From Chimonanthus salicifolius (lineage: Eukaryota > Streptophyta > Magnoliopsida > Laurales > Calycanthaceae): a DNA stretch of 64,000 nt. Shown in pieces: positions 25,901 through 37,918 of the stretch (its first letter is position 1; every line of letters starts with the position of its first letter). Under the pieces are notes generated by a model. It saw nothing but the letters and a program-made list of their open reading frames with translations. It was not told where the DNA came from and searched no databases. The DNA lies in assembly GCA_013350335.1 (NCBI GenBank), contig CM023538.1, positions 59,261,080-59,325,079 of the forward strand. Reading direction: 5' to 3'. Both the position numbers and the translations under genes were made by a program.

Positions 25901-27289
25901 CAAGAACTTTTTATTTGTTGAGGTCACTGGACAATTATTCAGATGACAAAACCCTACCCCCTAATTTTGGAAGTGTGTGAAAAGAGCAGGAGACTCTCGT
26001 TTGCATAGGATCCTTATTGGGACCCACAAGATAGCCACGTGGATTCAGAAATGTAAAGTGCACATGGACAGATGTTGATGGACTTGTAATTGACCATGAA
26101 ATTCCACATGTGCATGCACACATCTGTAGGTGGACTTTATGAAATTGAAAACTGGACAAATACTAATTTTAAACAAGAGAAACGCAGTCAATGGCTGTAA
26201 AGCTGTCCATGCAAGAGGATTTTCTGCGACCATTATCTTACCTTCATTTGGGTGCGCTTGTTTTGGAACCAGAACTTGACTTGCAGAGGCTCTAACCCTA
26301 ATTCTCTGCCCAATTCCTTCCTTTGCTTGTCATCAGGATGTGGACATTCTTTGAAGAAACTGAACATAGAACAAAAACAATCAAAATGTCTCTTATTTCC
26401 TCATTAAAAAATCCCACTGATATTTAAAATCAACTTATATTTTGCAATTTTTCTTATATCAATTTAAGCACTTCCATTCTGTTCTTTTTTTCCTCGAAAG
26501 TCTTTACTGAATTATAGTTTATGTGATTTTGAGTTTCTACTGGAGCTCCGTGGACTCCTTTTTTTTTTTGGCTCTGCTCCTTGCTGTGAGCCCCCTTTTT
26601 GTACAATTTTTAGGAATGTTTTTCCCCTCTTTTGAATGAATCTTATTAAATCGTTAAAAAAAAAAAATGTAAAGCTCAATATAGACTGATATATATTCTT
26701 TTTAATGACCAAGGTGGCTCTCTTAGAGCACCTGACTAATCTCCAAAGTATGTGTAAATCTCCCTACCCACACACTGGGTAATTGCAATCCTTTGAGGTG
26801 GAGTGGGATTCGAAGTTAGAACATCCACTTTCGAATATTTACCGATATATTAGGCATTTGTCGGTCTTTTATTGGCCGACAATACAATATATAAATGCCA
26901 TTGATATTTGTCATAATCTTTTAAGGCAAATATCTCAATATCTGCCAATATTTAAAACTTGGATATATATACATAAATGCTAAACAAAGCATATCAAATA
27001 TCATCATTAAATGCAAATGTAATTGAAGAATTCTCAATTGTTTTTTTTTTTTGAAATCTTTTTGATCTTACCGTTCCATTTCTTGAATCTGGTGTTGGGT
27101 GTGCCGGTGGTATCGCTTCTTCCGGGGTGGTTGGTTGGGGTCTTGATCATCTCCTGAGCCTCCTTCGAGGTTGTCACTGCCGGACTTGCTCTCAAAATCT
27201 TCATCTCTCATCTTTGCCATTTCACTTTCAGGGGTGTGAGTCATCTCCAGAGGGATTTGTTGGCTCTCTAACATGTTTGAATGGAACAT
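19971..27289 (-). CDS. PDF2: HD-ZIP IV homeodomain-START transcription factor, ATML1/PDF2 class
   Basis: Nuclear regulator of epidermal (L1) cell identity that binds L1-box DNA. Exons: 27289-27072, 26359-26242, 24700-24512, 24342-23902, 23818-23717, 22998-22798, 22712-22538, 21883-21612, 20544-20455 and 20336-19971. All junctions are GT..AG in phase and give 723 residues, near the family's usual 740-760. Homeodomain at about 55-112 ([17 protein letters not shown].. [14 protein letters not shown]), leucine zipper-loop-zipper at about 113-180 with the CPNCGG loop, START from about 239 ([16 protein letters not shown]), then the conserved C-terminal region ending [20 protein letters not shown]. 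The glycine-rich linker near the end is short. An acceptor (TTTTAG, 27298-27293) just above ATG suggests a 5' UTR intron, as in ATML1. Introns hold a TRIM, LTR, SINE, LINE and MULE sequence, none breaking an exon. ATML1 and PDF2 are close paralogues, so the symbol marks the class. Confidence 0.95.
20878..21203. mobile_element. GGGTCGGGT-type MULE-like MITE in PDF2 intron 8
   Basis: Termini TAGGGGTGAAACTCGGGTCG and (reverse complement) TAGGGATGAAATCGGGCCGG. Flanking GTGTTGACTG (20868-20877) and GTGTTCAGTG (21204-21213) are a 10-bp target duplication with two mismatches. The inside is almost wholly CGGGTCGGGT words and complements. Confidence 0.8.
21281..21495 (-). mobile_element. SINE, family S1, in PDF2 intron 8
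   Basis: Poly(T) side at 21282-21290, ATGACTAAAGTGTCCAAACA, CACACACACCGGGTTTAAC, TGGGATTGAGCGTCAAAC, head complement near 21490 (ACCATCAGACCAACTCC). Confidence 0.8.
22022..22440 (+). mobile_element. LTR-retrotransposon remnant in PDF2 intron 7
   Basis: GGGGACAATGCCCCC hairpin, then CATCTGTAACGAGAGCTGTC and TTTTGTCTTTGAGCACAG, words shared with 40345-40410. The layout resembles the LTR of plant Copia-type elements, but no pair of ends or primer site is clear. Family assignment is inference. Confidence 0.45.
23247..23582 (+). mobile_element. TRIM retrotransposon in PDF2 intron 5, complete
   Basis: 336 bp. 5' terminal repeat 23247-23369 (TGTTA.. to ..TTTAACA), then primer-binding site TTGTATCAGAGCAAGG for initiator tRNA-Met, a short spacer, purine tract CAGGGGGAG, and 3' terminal repeat 23468-23582 ending TTTAACA. 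Both repeats share AGTC..CATTG, GGGTTTATAAGCA, CTCCTTTCAAG and ATGTTTAACA. No coding sequence. Confidence 0.88.
25534..25856. mobile_element. hAT-like MITE in PDF2 intron 2
   Basis: CAGGGCCGGCTAGACG at the left and (reverse complement) TATGGCCGGCTACACC at the right are terminal inverted repeats; the inside is AT-rich and non-coding. The ends look like those of hAT elements, but no 8-bp target duplication is visible, so the assignment is tentative. Confidence 0.55.
26475..26668 (+). mobile_element. Retroposon 3' end with poly(A), in PDF2 intron 1
   Basis: TTTGGCTCTGCTCCTTGCTG, then TTTTTGTACAATTTTTAGG, ATGAATCTTATTAAATCG and a 12-A tail. The layout resembles the LINE 3' ends at 49440-49600 and 51000-51182. 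Left end not found. Confidence 0.5.
26696..26825 (-). mobile_element. SINE, family S1, truncated, in PDF2 intron 1
   Basis: TTCTTTTTAATGACCAAGG, TAGAGCACCTGACTAATC and CACACACTGGGTAATTGC match the tail and middle of S1; the tRNA-like head is missing and CGATAT-rich sequence follows. Confidence 0.65.
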
Positions 27290-28241
27290 GATCTAAAAGA
27301 TCCTTAACACGTCCAAGCTATGATGGGTTTTTCAATCAAAACCAAGAGAATCCAAGTCAAACACTCAAAAGAAGATGAAAGCCAAGTTGCTAAAGATATA
27401 TAGAAACTTCATGGTTACTCACGCTTATAATGATCGAAGTTGTCAAGAGACACTCCAGTTTATGCTCGAGGTCTTGCCCTCGAATTCTTATAAAGACTTA
27501 TTCAATACATAGTGGTGTTTGCTGGTAGTGTCGTGTATCTAAGATTTTACCAATGATCATCACAGAGTGGGGCCGGAGAAAAAACTTCATAGTCTCTCTA
27601 TATATGGAGAACAAAAAAGGAAGTGGAAATTCAAGAGCTCTCTCTCCCTTTCTAACAGACAAATATGGATATATGGAGAATAAAAATGGAAATATGAGAG
27701 AAGGAAAGCAGATTCTAAGTATTAGATAAAAGGCAAGTGAAAAGTCAATCTCTCTGAAGAAAAACTTGGACTTTTTCGGAATTCGAGATGGATTTTCCTT
27801 CAAACAGTAACAATATTCAGACCCATCCAAGGCCACCTCTTCTAAATCTAATAAACAATTAAAATAAAATTTTAAAAGTAAAACAAGAAGAAAAAGAAAA
27901 ATGATGTGTCTTTAAGTCTATATAATAGTGTGTTTTGTCGCGCATTTGATGGAAATCAGTGTAATTTAATAAAATCAAATTTCAGTTATAAATCTAATCT
28001 TTATTTTGAGTAGTGCTTAGCTATCTTCAATTTTCTCTAAATTTTTTTTTTTTCATTTAAGGTTATGCAAAACCAACAGACCTGACCAAGCGTCACGACC
28101 TGTATTCTCCTCCAACCTTCTCCATCATCGTTGACACGGTCCTGCCGGAATCATGATCCCGGCCTGCATGCTCTCTTCTATCTCTCTCTAATCTGCAAAA
28201 ACAAATGAGAATAAAATCCCATTGAGAAGAGGAGGAAAACT

Positions 28242-28249
28242 TGCATTTA
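28242..28249 (-). promoter_or_regulatory. L1-box (TAAATGCA) upstream of PDF2
   Basis: Minus-strand TAAATGCA, the binding site of HD-ZIP IV factors, lies about 950 bases above the PDF2 start codon, at the edge of the pyrimidine-rich leader. ATML1 and PDF2 promoters in other plants carry this box and it supports epidermis-only, self-reinforcing expression. An 8-mer occurs by chance, so its role rests on position and family knowledge. Confidence 0.6.
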
Positions 28250-28254
28250 ACTTG

Positions 28255-28721
28255 ACAAAAGAGGGGGTGGGTCGGTGGGAATACTTACTGGGTAGCAAGC
28301 TTTGATGAAAAGCAAGACAACCCTTTTGCAGATGCTAGAAAACCCAAATGAGCAACAGGTCAGATCTGATTTGGGGGTTTTTGGGTTGTTAGAGAAGAGA
28401 GAATTTCTCCATTTAAGAAGAATTCTTTCAGGTGGATTTGACTGGCAGTTTGGTTGTCGATGTTTTAATGGTGGAGGAGAGAAAGGCTGAGAAAGAAAGA
28501 AACCATGAAAGGAAGGAAGAAGAAGAAAGGGGAGGAATGAATTAAGGGAAGAGAAGAAAGGGGAGGAGAGAAGGGAAGAGGAAGGGAAACAGATGGGAGG
28601 AGATGTGGCAGGAAGGAGTAATTGTTGAGAGTATAGAGAGGGTGTAACAGCATTTATTGAGAGAGGAAGTGTAATTGTCAAGGAGAGAGAAAGAGCAAGA
28701 GAAAGAGAGAGAGAGAATCTC
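28255..28721 (-). promoter_or_regulatory. Pyrimidine-rich leader/promoter region of PDF2
   Basis: On the minus strand this is a long C/T-rich tract (TCTCTCTCTC.. near 28715 and TTCCTTCC stretches below), typical of plant core promoters and 5' UTRs. The 158-residue reading frame here is a by-product of the CT repeat. Exact transcription start is not determined. Confidence 0.45.
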
Positions 28722-28845
28722 ATGTATATTTTTCGTGAATGGGTATGGTGAAATGAAAGACGGCTACCAAACTCTGCAAACTATCAACAAATTTACTTAC
28801 TTTCAAACAATAATAATAATGTTATTATTATTATTATTGAATTAT

Positions 28846-28996
28846 TTTTTTTCGACGACCAAGGTATTCAGGGGTCTCACATGTATTTAGATAGAGAACA
28901 TTTTAATCTAACTAGTTCTTGGGGCACGTGCAAAGCTCCCAATCTTATATACATTAAGTAAATAAATACGAAGAATGGCCCAGAGGAGTGTATTAT
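28846..28996 (-). mobile_element. SINE, family S1, truncated
   Basis: TTTTTTTTCGACGACCAAGG, CAGGGGTCTCACATGTATTT and TTGGGGCACGTGCAAAGCTC match the 3' half of S1 on the minus strand; the head is missing. Confidence 0.6.
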
Positions 28997-29065
28997 CATG
29001 GAATTATTGGGACACACTATTCTTATTAAATTAAAAAAAAAATATTTTAATATAATATTAGTGTA

Positions 29066-29765
29066 AAAAGTAATTATGCATTTTAAAATAGATAGTTTGT
29101 TTATGATTAAAATAGTATTAAAAGTATCTCCTTCGTAAAGATAGATATTTTTATTACATTTATTTATTATTGTTATTATCATTTTATCATTGTCATCATT
29201 ATTTTTTTATTAATTATGCAAATAAAGTCAATCAACTGATTTCAATTGATGGTAAAAATGCGGCTGATATGTTACGTATCAGCTGCAAAACATTGGTGTG
29301 TTGCGATTAGGGTTTGGATGGGTGACAGATGGATGACAGATAGGTGCATATCGGCGCTTCGTATCGATGCAATGTATTTTTTATCCAGATTTGAATACGA
29401 TATTGGTGTATCTTTTATCAAAATTATTTTTTCTTAATAGAAAAGGTAATTATACATTTTAAAATAGATAAATTTTTATAATTAAAATAGTATTAAAAGT
29501 ATCTCCCTTGTGAAATTGTTAATTATCATTATCATTATCATTGTCATAATTATTTTTTATTAATTATGCAAATATAATCAATCAACTGATTTCAATCATG
29601 CGGTGTATATGTTACGTATCGGCCACAATGCATCGGTATGTACAGCCGGAGTCTGGACGGGTGACGGATGCGTATCGACGCCCCGTATCGATGCAAACAT
29701 ATTTTTTACCTAGATTTTAGTGAGATGTTGGTGTAACTTTTATCTAAATTATTTTTTCTTAGAGT
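29066..29765. repeat. Direct tandem duplication of about 375 bp
   Basis: Two head-to-tail units (29066-29440, 29441-29765) share AATTAAAATAGTATTAAAAG, the AATCAACTGATTTCAAT block, a GTTACGTATC / TATCGATGC block and TTTTATC-AAATTATTTTTTCTTA ends. The second unit is slightly shorter. Unknown origin; no coding match. Confidence 0.75.
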
Positions 29766-30984
29766 AGCCTATGCCCCAACCGAATCCTATTTTTATAATT
29801 ATTGTTGGTACCATAAAGTGTAACCCATAAGATAGGATGAAAAATGCCTGCTAATTAGGGTTACCATTTCGATTGCGGTTCGCAGCCTGCTATTAGTAGT
29901 ATGAGATAATTCCGTTTGGTCAGTGCCAAAATGAAGGATTCTTTTTCAACATAAAATGTTTATTATATCCTTTTGAAAGTACTAAATAAGATATATCATT
30001 TAAATACAAATATCTTAATTAATAATTTAGATGCATTTTTAAAAAATATTGTAATATCAAGAATCGATCTTACGAGGAAACCTCATAGTAATATTATTAG
30101 CTCCTTTATCTCCACTATTTATTGTAAAAATTTCATATTTTAATTTATAATATTTTTTTTTTGAATGAAAGGGCAAGAGGAAAAAAATCCTGAAAAAATA
30201 TACAAAAAGAGGTCACGACAAGAGCAAACAAAAGCAATCAATGCCCATAACTCGGGCCAATCAAAACAAAAGAAAAGTCCCGGACGGACACTATAAATCA
30301 GTAAAGACTCCCGTAAAAAAAAAAAGTCAAAATGGGAGTGCTGACGTTGTTAGTCCATAATTTAAGATTAAAAAAAAGGAATGTCATTTTTCCTCGCAAT
30401 GTACAAATGCTTGACGTGAAGGCTATTGAGAGGCACAGCAACAACACGAGCATGAGTTCTGAAATTCCAGTGGCATGCAGTAGGATAGGTGATGGCTGAA
30501 AAGTCTCAGGATCAGGAAAAAGAATCCTACTAACGGTCAGGTTTTGCCGCAAGCAAGATCGAAGGATCAGGTAACAGAGATAGAAGGTGGATTGTGTGCA
30601 ACACAGAGAGTGGGTCGGCAAATCACAGGAGCCTAACGCCTGCCAATTAGCATCTCAAAGTTGGGAGCTAAAGATGAGATGGTGATGGACTTGGCAGAAG
30701 TTGAAAGATAGGGTGGAGGAGAAGGACAATGGAATGGGGCGGGGAATAGAGGAGGGAGGGACCGATGGCTCAAAAGGGGAAGATCCCAGATGGCGGAGAA
30801 AAGATGATCAGCCAACGAGAGATCGCGATTGGAGAGAAGGAAGAAGATTCTGCTCCTAATATCAGAAGCAATGTTGGCAAAGATTTACTCGGTGATCAAA
30901 ATAGATTTATAATATTTATCAAAATAGCTATAAAAAACGTAACATTTAATAGGTGATCAAAATTGGGTATTTTGTCCTCCTACC

Positions 30985-31292
30985 CAACGGTGCAAATATT
31001 GACAGATAACGATATATATTGGCCTATACGGTTTAAATATTGGCCGATATGGCCGATGTTCAAGATTATCATTTTTTTTAAAAAGATCCATATCGGTGGT
31101 GGGCCCAGGCCGATATTTTTATTTTTTTAATTTCCATTTTAAAAAAAAAAAAAACTAAGTACGTTTTTTAATTTTGAATTTTTTATTCAAAAAAAAAAGA
31201 AAAAAAAATCTATATCTGATATCTTAAAAAAAAAAAACAGAGAGAGAAAGATATCGTTCGAGATCTCAGCCGATCTAAAATTTTAAACCCTT
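30985..31292. mobile_element. ATCGGCCGAT-type MULE-like MITE with 9-bp target duplication
   Basis: CCTCCTACC (30976-30984) and GCTCCTACC (31293-31301) flank the element with one mismatch. The left part repeats TTGGCCGATATGGCCGAT; the right part ends CAGCCGATCTAAAATTTTAA then ACCCTT. Poly(A)/(T) tracts fill the middle. Confidence 0.65.
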
Positions 31293-31929
31293 GCTCCTAC
31301 CTATTCATGTAAAGAAAACACTACAATAACTTTTCTTACCATTATTAAATTCCATTTATTGCATTTTCTTTATTATTTTGTTGTCCTTTTACTGACATTT
31401 ACTTCTTTCTTTCATGTTTTTCAGAAGAATTTCATCTAAATTCAACTATTATGATGTATCTTAATTATTTCTGATGGATGTCTCCAATTGCAATCTATTC
31501 CTTTGCATTATTATTTAAAGCATTTATCTTCAACAAATTCAGATAAAAAAGAAAAAAATAGATGTCTAAAATAAGAAGGCAGGTGAACATTGATTGCCTT
31601 GCCAATTGTAATAAAAGATGGTAATGGGTCAGGTAGAGAATGGAAAATTGTAAATTTATACTGCTACACCCAACATGTAAGATAAAGAAATGTGACAGAA
31701 AAAACATTTACTTATGTTGCAATTTATTGTTTCCTATCAACATCTTAGAAGTACATAGATATGTCAATTATCATTCAATTTTATACAATATTTTTCAGTC
31801 AATGCATTTAATTTAGTGGATCATTTTTTTTCTTCAGAAATAGTCAACGAAATTCTTTTCATTGACAAGTGCTCTTATCATGATTAAAATTTGATCATGA
31901 TTGCAACCATAAGCTTGTAGTTAGAGTCA

Positions 31930-32075
31930 TTTTTTTTTAATTTACGTGTGAAAAACCTGAGGCACAACCTTATTAAAAGCCCCACGGTTGGTACCTCTAA
32001 CCCTATGAGACACAGCAAGGTGAGTTTGCAAGGTTCAAACGAGAGTACCAATCGAACTAACCAACGGGAAGTAAT
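31930..32075 (-). mobile_element. SINE-like element, family S3 (tentative)
   Basis: TTTTTTTTAATTTACGTGTG start, then CCCACGGTTGGTACCTCTAA. A related stretch at 33240-33385 has the same T-run, TTTATGTTGGAAAAACCGC and a block with GTTCGAATC, and 59357-59420 shares TTTCAATTTACGTGTCGAAA. Three members with a T-run at one end suggest a retroposon family; ends not fixed. Confidence 0.4.
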
Positions 32076-35000
32076 TAGAGTCAAATTACCTTTAAAAGAG
32101 AGTGTTATTAATACACTAATAAATTTATTAGGTAAAAAGAAAAAGCAATAAAGACGTGTATCAAATTACCTTTTGTAAAATTTAATTTGTGAATGAAAAA
32201 CATAAAAATTCTAAAAATATATAAATTCATTGCAATCAGCATATTAAAAAGTGACAATAAAAGTTCCTCTATGGAAATGATGTGAGCATTTATATTTTTT
32301 TATAAAGGAGTATTTTATTATTTATTGTTATTTTTATAATGGCCCATCATTCCAAATGATAAGATTAAAATGGGTTTTTCTATTTCATTAAAAATAAAGT
32401 TATTCAAATTAGTATCTTAACTTTAATTAGAATGCTCAGTTCCTCATAATTCTTAGTTGGCTCACTTTTGTTTGTTTGTTCATGCCATGCGGTTCTCCTT
32501 ACAAAAAATTGAGCACTCACTCTTTTTTTTAATGACCTACCAAATAAAAAAGAAAAATAAAAACATGTAACTTGATAAATGCAAAATAGTGAAATAAGTC
32601 TTTTTATTTTAATGATAATTTATAATTAATGTTAGAGTCTCGGTTTATCCGTTTTTCTTGGTGGTCAATTTCATTAATTAAAGAAGGTAATAAAAATTGA
32701 AAAACCTATTTACCCTCTTTCTCTAGGACCCGACATTGTTATAACCCAGATTTACAATTAATCCATTTAAAAATATAATCGCCAAATGATTTATAAATCA
32801 AACCAGATTTACAATTAATCCATTGTTGTAAAAATAAAATAATGCAGTAAAAAGTAAAAACACGAGAGAAACTACAGGGATTCCTTCCATTCAATTAGGG
32901 TTTTCTTGTGTGTGTCGTACTTTTTACTGCAACGAGGGCTTATTTGATACAATGCCAGATCATGTCTTCTCATCCAAAAATGCCAAACTTGTGGATCAAT
33001 CAAAACCGTAAAATTAGTGTGCCCCACTGGTGATAATATATTAACGGATAGCTCAGTTGATTTAAATTTCAAACATTAGACTAGAGATTTTAAATTCGAC
33101 TTCTTTTGGACATACTTAATACATGAAATTTGCACGTAGTTTCATATATCCATAGAATCCAAAAAAAAAAAACCTTCCATTTAAATGTCAACCATTTATT
33201 TGTTACATTTTTAGCCGTCCATTCATTGTTGTTAATATTTTTTTTTTTTTAAATTTATGTTGGAAAAACCGCAAGATACCCAAATTAAAAATCCTGCGCT
33301 TAATCCCACTATCTCTAGAGCGTACCAAAATTAAGCCATAAGAGTTCGAATCGACAACCTCAACCTAAGAATTCATCCAAATTACTTAACGTTTTATTTT
33401 ATTTATTAGCTCAAATGACATCTACTGTGGGCCCCATTATGACTGTAACCATTTCTATCACTTAGTAAAGTACAATGCACCACTGTTATCATAATTACAT
33501 TGCATGCATTAATGCATATTATGCATCATTAGACGTTTCGTTGCATGGTAACTAATGCAGCAGCAATACAATTTTTAAAGTGTAAAATCAAATTTAGGTT
33601 AATATCATCTTCATCATCACAATTATTTTTTTATCTGTATAAGTTTCTATTTAACTTTTATAAATACATGTAAATTCAAAAAAAAAAAAAAAAAAAGCGA
33701 CAGTTAACACCTAATTTAATTTGTACGAATACAAGCTCTTTTAGTATTGAACCCGCACGGAGAACTGAATTGATCTAAACTTTTAAGATTAGAATATAAG
33801 TTTTGGGTTCGACATTTTCCAAATTTATATGATACAAGAAGCTTACGGGTGATTTTGTATATCTGTGAAATTAGTCCTATATATATACAATTTAGGTGAC
33901 TTGTGTATGACGTATATGTAAGTATACCTAATATTATCATCATCACATTATAGCCACGTAAGTATACCTAATATTATCATCGTCACATCATAGCCACGAG
34001 TCTATCTATTTATCTATTTATGTTTAACTTTTCCAGTTGTATTTCTTCATTTGACTCGATTATTGTCACAACATTATCTATCAGATATTTCTTTATCTTT
34101 TCATCCATTTTTTTACTCGTCTATCCTTCCTTATACATGCAACTTATAATAAGTTTGTTCAATAGCGGATAACCCATATTCAAAATAAATTTCAATATTA
34201 ACAAAATGTTATATTTTAGATTCATTTGCAAATTTGTGCAATGTATATATTGAACATTCAGTGCGACTTAAGCAATCGATTCATAGAAACACATGCCAAA
34301 TGCAAATGCGGCTATCGATCGTAGATGATTAAAATACATAGCTGTAATGATAATAATGACAATGATGATGTATAACATATGTTTATATGCACGAAATCCA
34401 CATTTGAAATTGGAATTGGGTCCAAATCATATACCAAAAAAAAAAAACCAAATTCTATTTTTTTTCAAATTAAGAAATTTGAATTTTAAAATTTTGAAAT
34501 ATCTAACCTACCCACTTGGGATTCTTCTTCAACCCTAACTCACCAATCTCACCACCCTGCAATCGCCTATTAAATCATTCTGTATCCACACAGGCTCTGC
34601 ATGGCTGAAGCTCATTACTTCGTTCATGCCTCTCTTGCAATATATTTTCCATTTATTTATTGTCTTGGATTCCTGATATCTAGACCCATCTTCTTCCTTT
34701 CCGCAAATATCGGTCCGATATCTGTGCCACCTTTTAGGCCGATATTCCATCCCCTCTGCCCCCTTCCTTCCCTCCCATCCTCCTCTGTAACGCTTTTTCC
34801 TTCTTCCCCGTTGTGGGTCCCACCAGGCCTGTTTTTAGACCAAAAATGGCATATTTTTTTACATAATCCTATCCAAATACACTCACCCAAGGGCCCCACC
34901 TAATTAATCCACTGCCAATTTCGTCTGGTTTTGATTTCATTTTTATTTCAATTTCAATTTCAATTTGAATTTGGCCACTGGTCTGTTTATTCGTACATTT

Positions 35001-35453
35001 GGCATTGGATATATTGGAATTTACTATGCAATGAATTGTATCTGACACTTTGGACCATCTACAACCGTCAATCAGGATGGCCCATTTTGTTCAATAAAGT
35101 TGTCATAAATCAAGAAGTGAATTCGCATCAATTGTTTAATTTTAGTCATCCCATGAACGGATTAGATTTGATTTTGATGGATTGGACCATTTCTAGGAAA
35201 ATAATAGATGTGATAGGCCCACCTTTGATTTTATGATTTTGATAAATCATTTCAATCCGTCAAGTTGGACACATTTTTATAGGCCAACTTTATAGCTTAG
35301 TACCATTCAGCCAGTATAAGTTCAACCAGTTGAAGTATCTATAACAAATGGATTGTCCTGATTGATCAGATGGGTATATGTTTTTGTCCACTTACCAATA
35401 AATATGGAAAAATAACATTAGAATATAGATGGAGACCTATTGAAGAAGTATAC

Positions 35454-35706
35454 TGTGATACCCTCACACTTTGCCCAAACTGATGTTGGAAGAGTCCCAC
35501 ATCGGTTAGGAAGAGAGGAGAGTGAGGGGTTATAACTTACATGAAGCCACCCTATGTGTACTCTTGTGTGAGGCTTTTTGGGCCGAGTCATTTTAGCTCA
35601 GACTTAGGAACAAAACTGTGGGGATTCGAGCTTTGTACTAGGCGTAAAGTGGACAATATCACACTGAGTGAAATCGTAAGTCCTGTATTTGGGTCGGGTC
35701 GTTACA
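35454..35706. mobile_element. Solo LTR with AGTCCCACATCGG motif
   Basis: Begins TGTGATACCC and ends GGGTCGTTACA, an imperfect inverted pair of TG..CA ends. It contains AGAGTCCCACATCGG, GGGGTTATAACTTACATGA and AGTGGACAATATCACACTG, a set of blocks found together in many plant small LTR elements. Flanks TATAC and TATAT may be a 5-bp target duplication. No second LTR or inside region nearby. Confidence 0.75.
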
Positions 35707-37275
35707 TATATTCAAGACACAATTAAAATCAATATACATCCAATCAATATCCTATGTTAGAATGAAATGAACACAAATGCATTTCTTTAAATTTTAAAAT
35801 AATTTTTATAGTTGTTTCCGAACTCGAAACTTAGACTTTAGCAAAATAAGAATAGAAGAGTGCTTAACAACTAGAATTGATGAAAAAAATTGGATCCTTC
35901 TGCACATAGCCTTTAGCTATCAATCCAGCCTTCAATCTCACACCCGAGGTTATCCCACCAAGGCGATAGCATTGAACTACCATCCAAGGACCCCTATATG
36001 TTGAAATAAGGCTTCATCGAAGCATAACCTTACATACACAAAATTTTATAGAGTCAAATACCTCAGCGGAGTTTTTAGATTCACATAAATCACTTGTTCG
36101 GATTTTTTCGAATTTCTATACTATGGTTGCTTTATATGTATTTATGGAGTTTCCTTATATTTTCGAAAAGTGTTAATAATTTTTTTAATACATCCAAGTT
36201 GATAGAAGTGTCTTAGACATGTATTCATGAATTTTCCATCTGATAGTTATATTACATTTCAATTATATTAAAATAAACTTAAAACATTATGTAACACTAA
36301 CAAGAATACCACTAACTATGTCACATGGGATAAAAAGAATTTGAGATTTTTATCTATACACTGGGTTAGATGTATTGTTATGTGTACCTAGGTGTAGGAC
36401 TCACCAAATGAGATGATAATGTGTCCGTTGGAATGATTTTTCTTTTAATAAGTTGTCCATAAAAACATAACCATGATAGGATCAATGAAGAAATGTTTTA
36501 AACGACTATAAAATTTGGAGAGTAAAAAATAATTTAAAATAATGACATTTTAAAAGCTTTAAAAGTATGAGTTGATCAATCCAATTATACTGATTTTCTG
36601 TAGATGATATATTGAATAAAAGACTATTCTAATGAGTCCATCACCAACCCACAAACTAAAGTTTGCATCGAAGATCATGAAACTAGTTTGAATCTCGGTA
36701 TGGACCGAGAAATTTCTATCTCTTATTTTTTTTTAAAACCACTTTTATCGACCGATATCGGCGATATATATTAGATATCGGCATAAATATCAAATCTCAG
36801 CCGATACATATCGAATCAACTGAGATTTGTTTCCTTGGTTTCTCATATCTATTCATTTATATGAGCATAGGTTGGGCCATCGAGCTAGTTGTAACAAACT
36901 TTGGTGCAAACTACTTGTAAGTGATCCTTTTATATATATATATATATAAAGTATCAGAAACGGAAAAGGAAAAGAAAGAATACAGCGAAAGACATATTTG
37001 AGTTTGTGTGTTGTGGGTCATTAACTTTATCAAACAAATAAGGAGTTTTTAATATGTTAATTACAAAAAATAAATTCAAATTTCACATTTTTAATTGCTT
37101 GATTTAAATCAAATTAATTTATTTTTAATATAACTTAAAATTCAGTTATTTGAAAGGTCTCATCAACAACTAAAATTAAAATTAAAATTGTAAAATATTT
37201 GCTCATTCAAGGATGCAATTTAAACTAATAGAATAAAAAGGTCAAAGTTAAAATTATTGTTTTACTTAATTAATA

Positions 37276-37462
37276 CTCCCTTTGTCCCAATTTAGTTGTC
37301 TTATATTGATTTTGAGATTATTCCAAAATAATTGTCTCATTCATATTGGAATAGCATAGAGTGTGTTGAAAATGAATGAGATCACATGGAGTGCTAGCCT
37401 TATATAGTTTCTTAAAAAGTATAAATATTTCAAATGAGACAACTAAAATGGGATAGAGGGAG
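37276..37462. mobile_element. Stowaway MITE, well preserved
   Basis: 187 bp, ends CTCCCTTTGTCCCAATTTAG and (reverse complement) CTCCCTCTATCCCATTTTAG, TA duplicated on each side. The inside is also partly palindromic. Confidence 0.9.
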
Positions 37463-37918
37463 TAATAGACACCTTTAGCTCTTTGAAAGGATGTCGAACA
37501 ACACATAATATTTGTTATTTAAACTTTTTAGTGGATTTGCAAGAGTCAATATATTATAATTATTAATTAGGTTGGAGTTTTAAGTCTAGTCAATTGACAT
37601 TTTAAACTTTATCAAGCTCATGCTTGACTAGTTGAAATTAGGTGGGCCCGACCCAAATTTTGTAGAGCCCGATTCTACTTGTCTAGGGCCAGGCCCAAAT
37701 TAAGGTTAAATAATAGGGGCCCAAATCAATTTTGGATTGGGCTATGGATTGCAGTCTTAGGGCTTGACCAACCTGAAAGCCTGAGTTAAATTCGAGGACC
37801 TATGATAAGTAGCATATATTTTAAATTTTAAATTTGATATTAAATAATATATTATAACTAATTAAAATCTTAAATGCCTCACATTATTAAATCTCATCTA
37901 TTCTTCTTAACTCAATCC

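Noticed and set aside
28247..28723. 158-residue minus-strand frame rich in Ser/Leu/Pro
   Set aside because: It translates the CT-rich leader of the PDF2 gene; low complexity and no domain.
34601..34903. 100-residue plus-strand frame at 34601-34903
   Set aside because: No recognisable motif, opposite-strand frames equally long, and surroundings AT-rich repeats.
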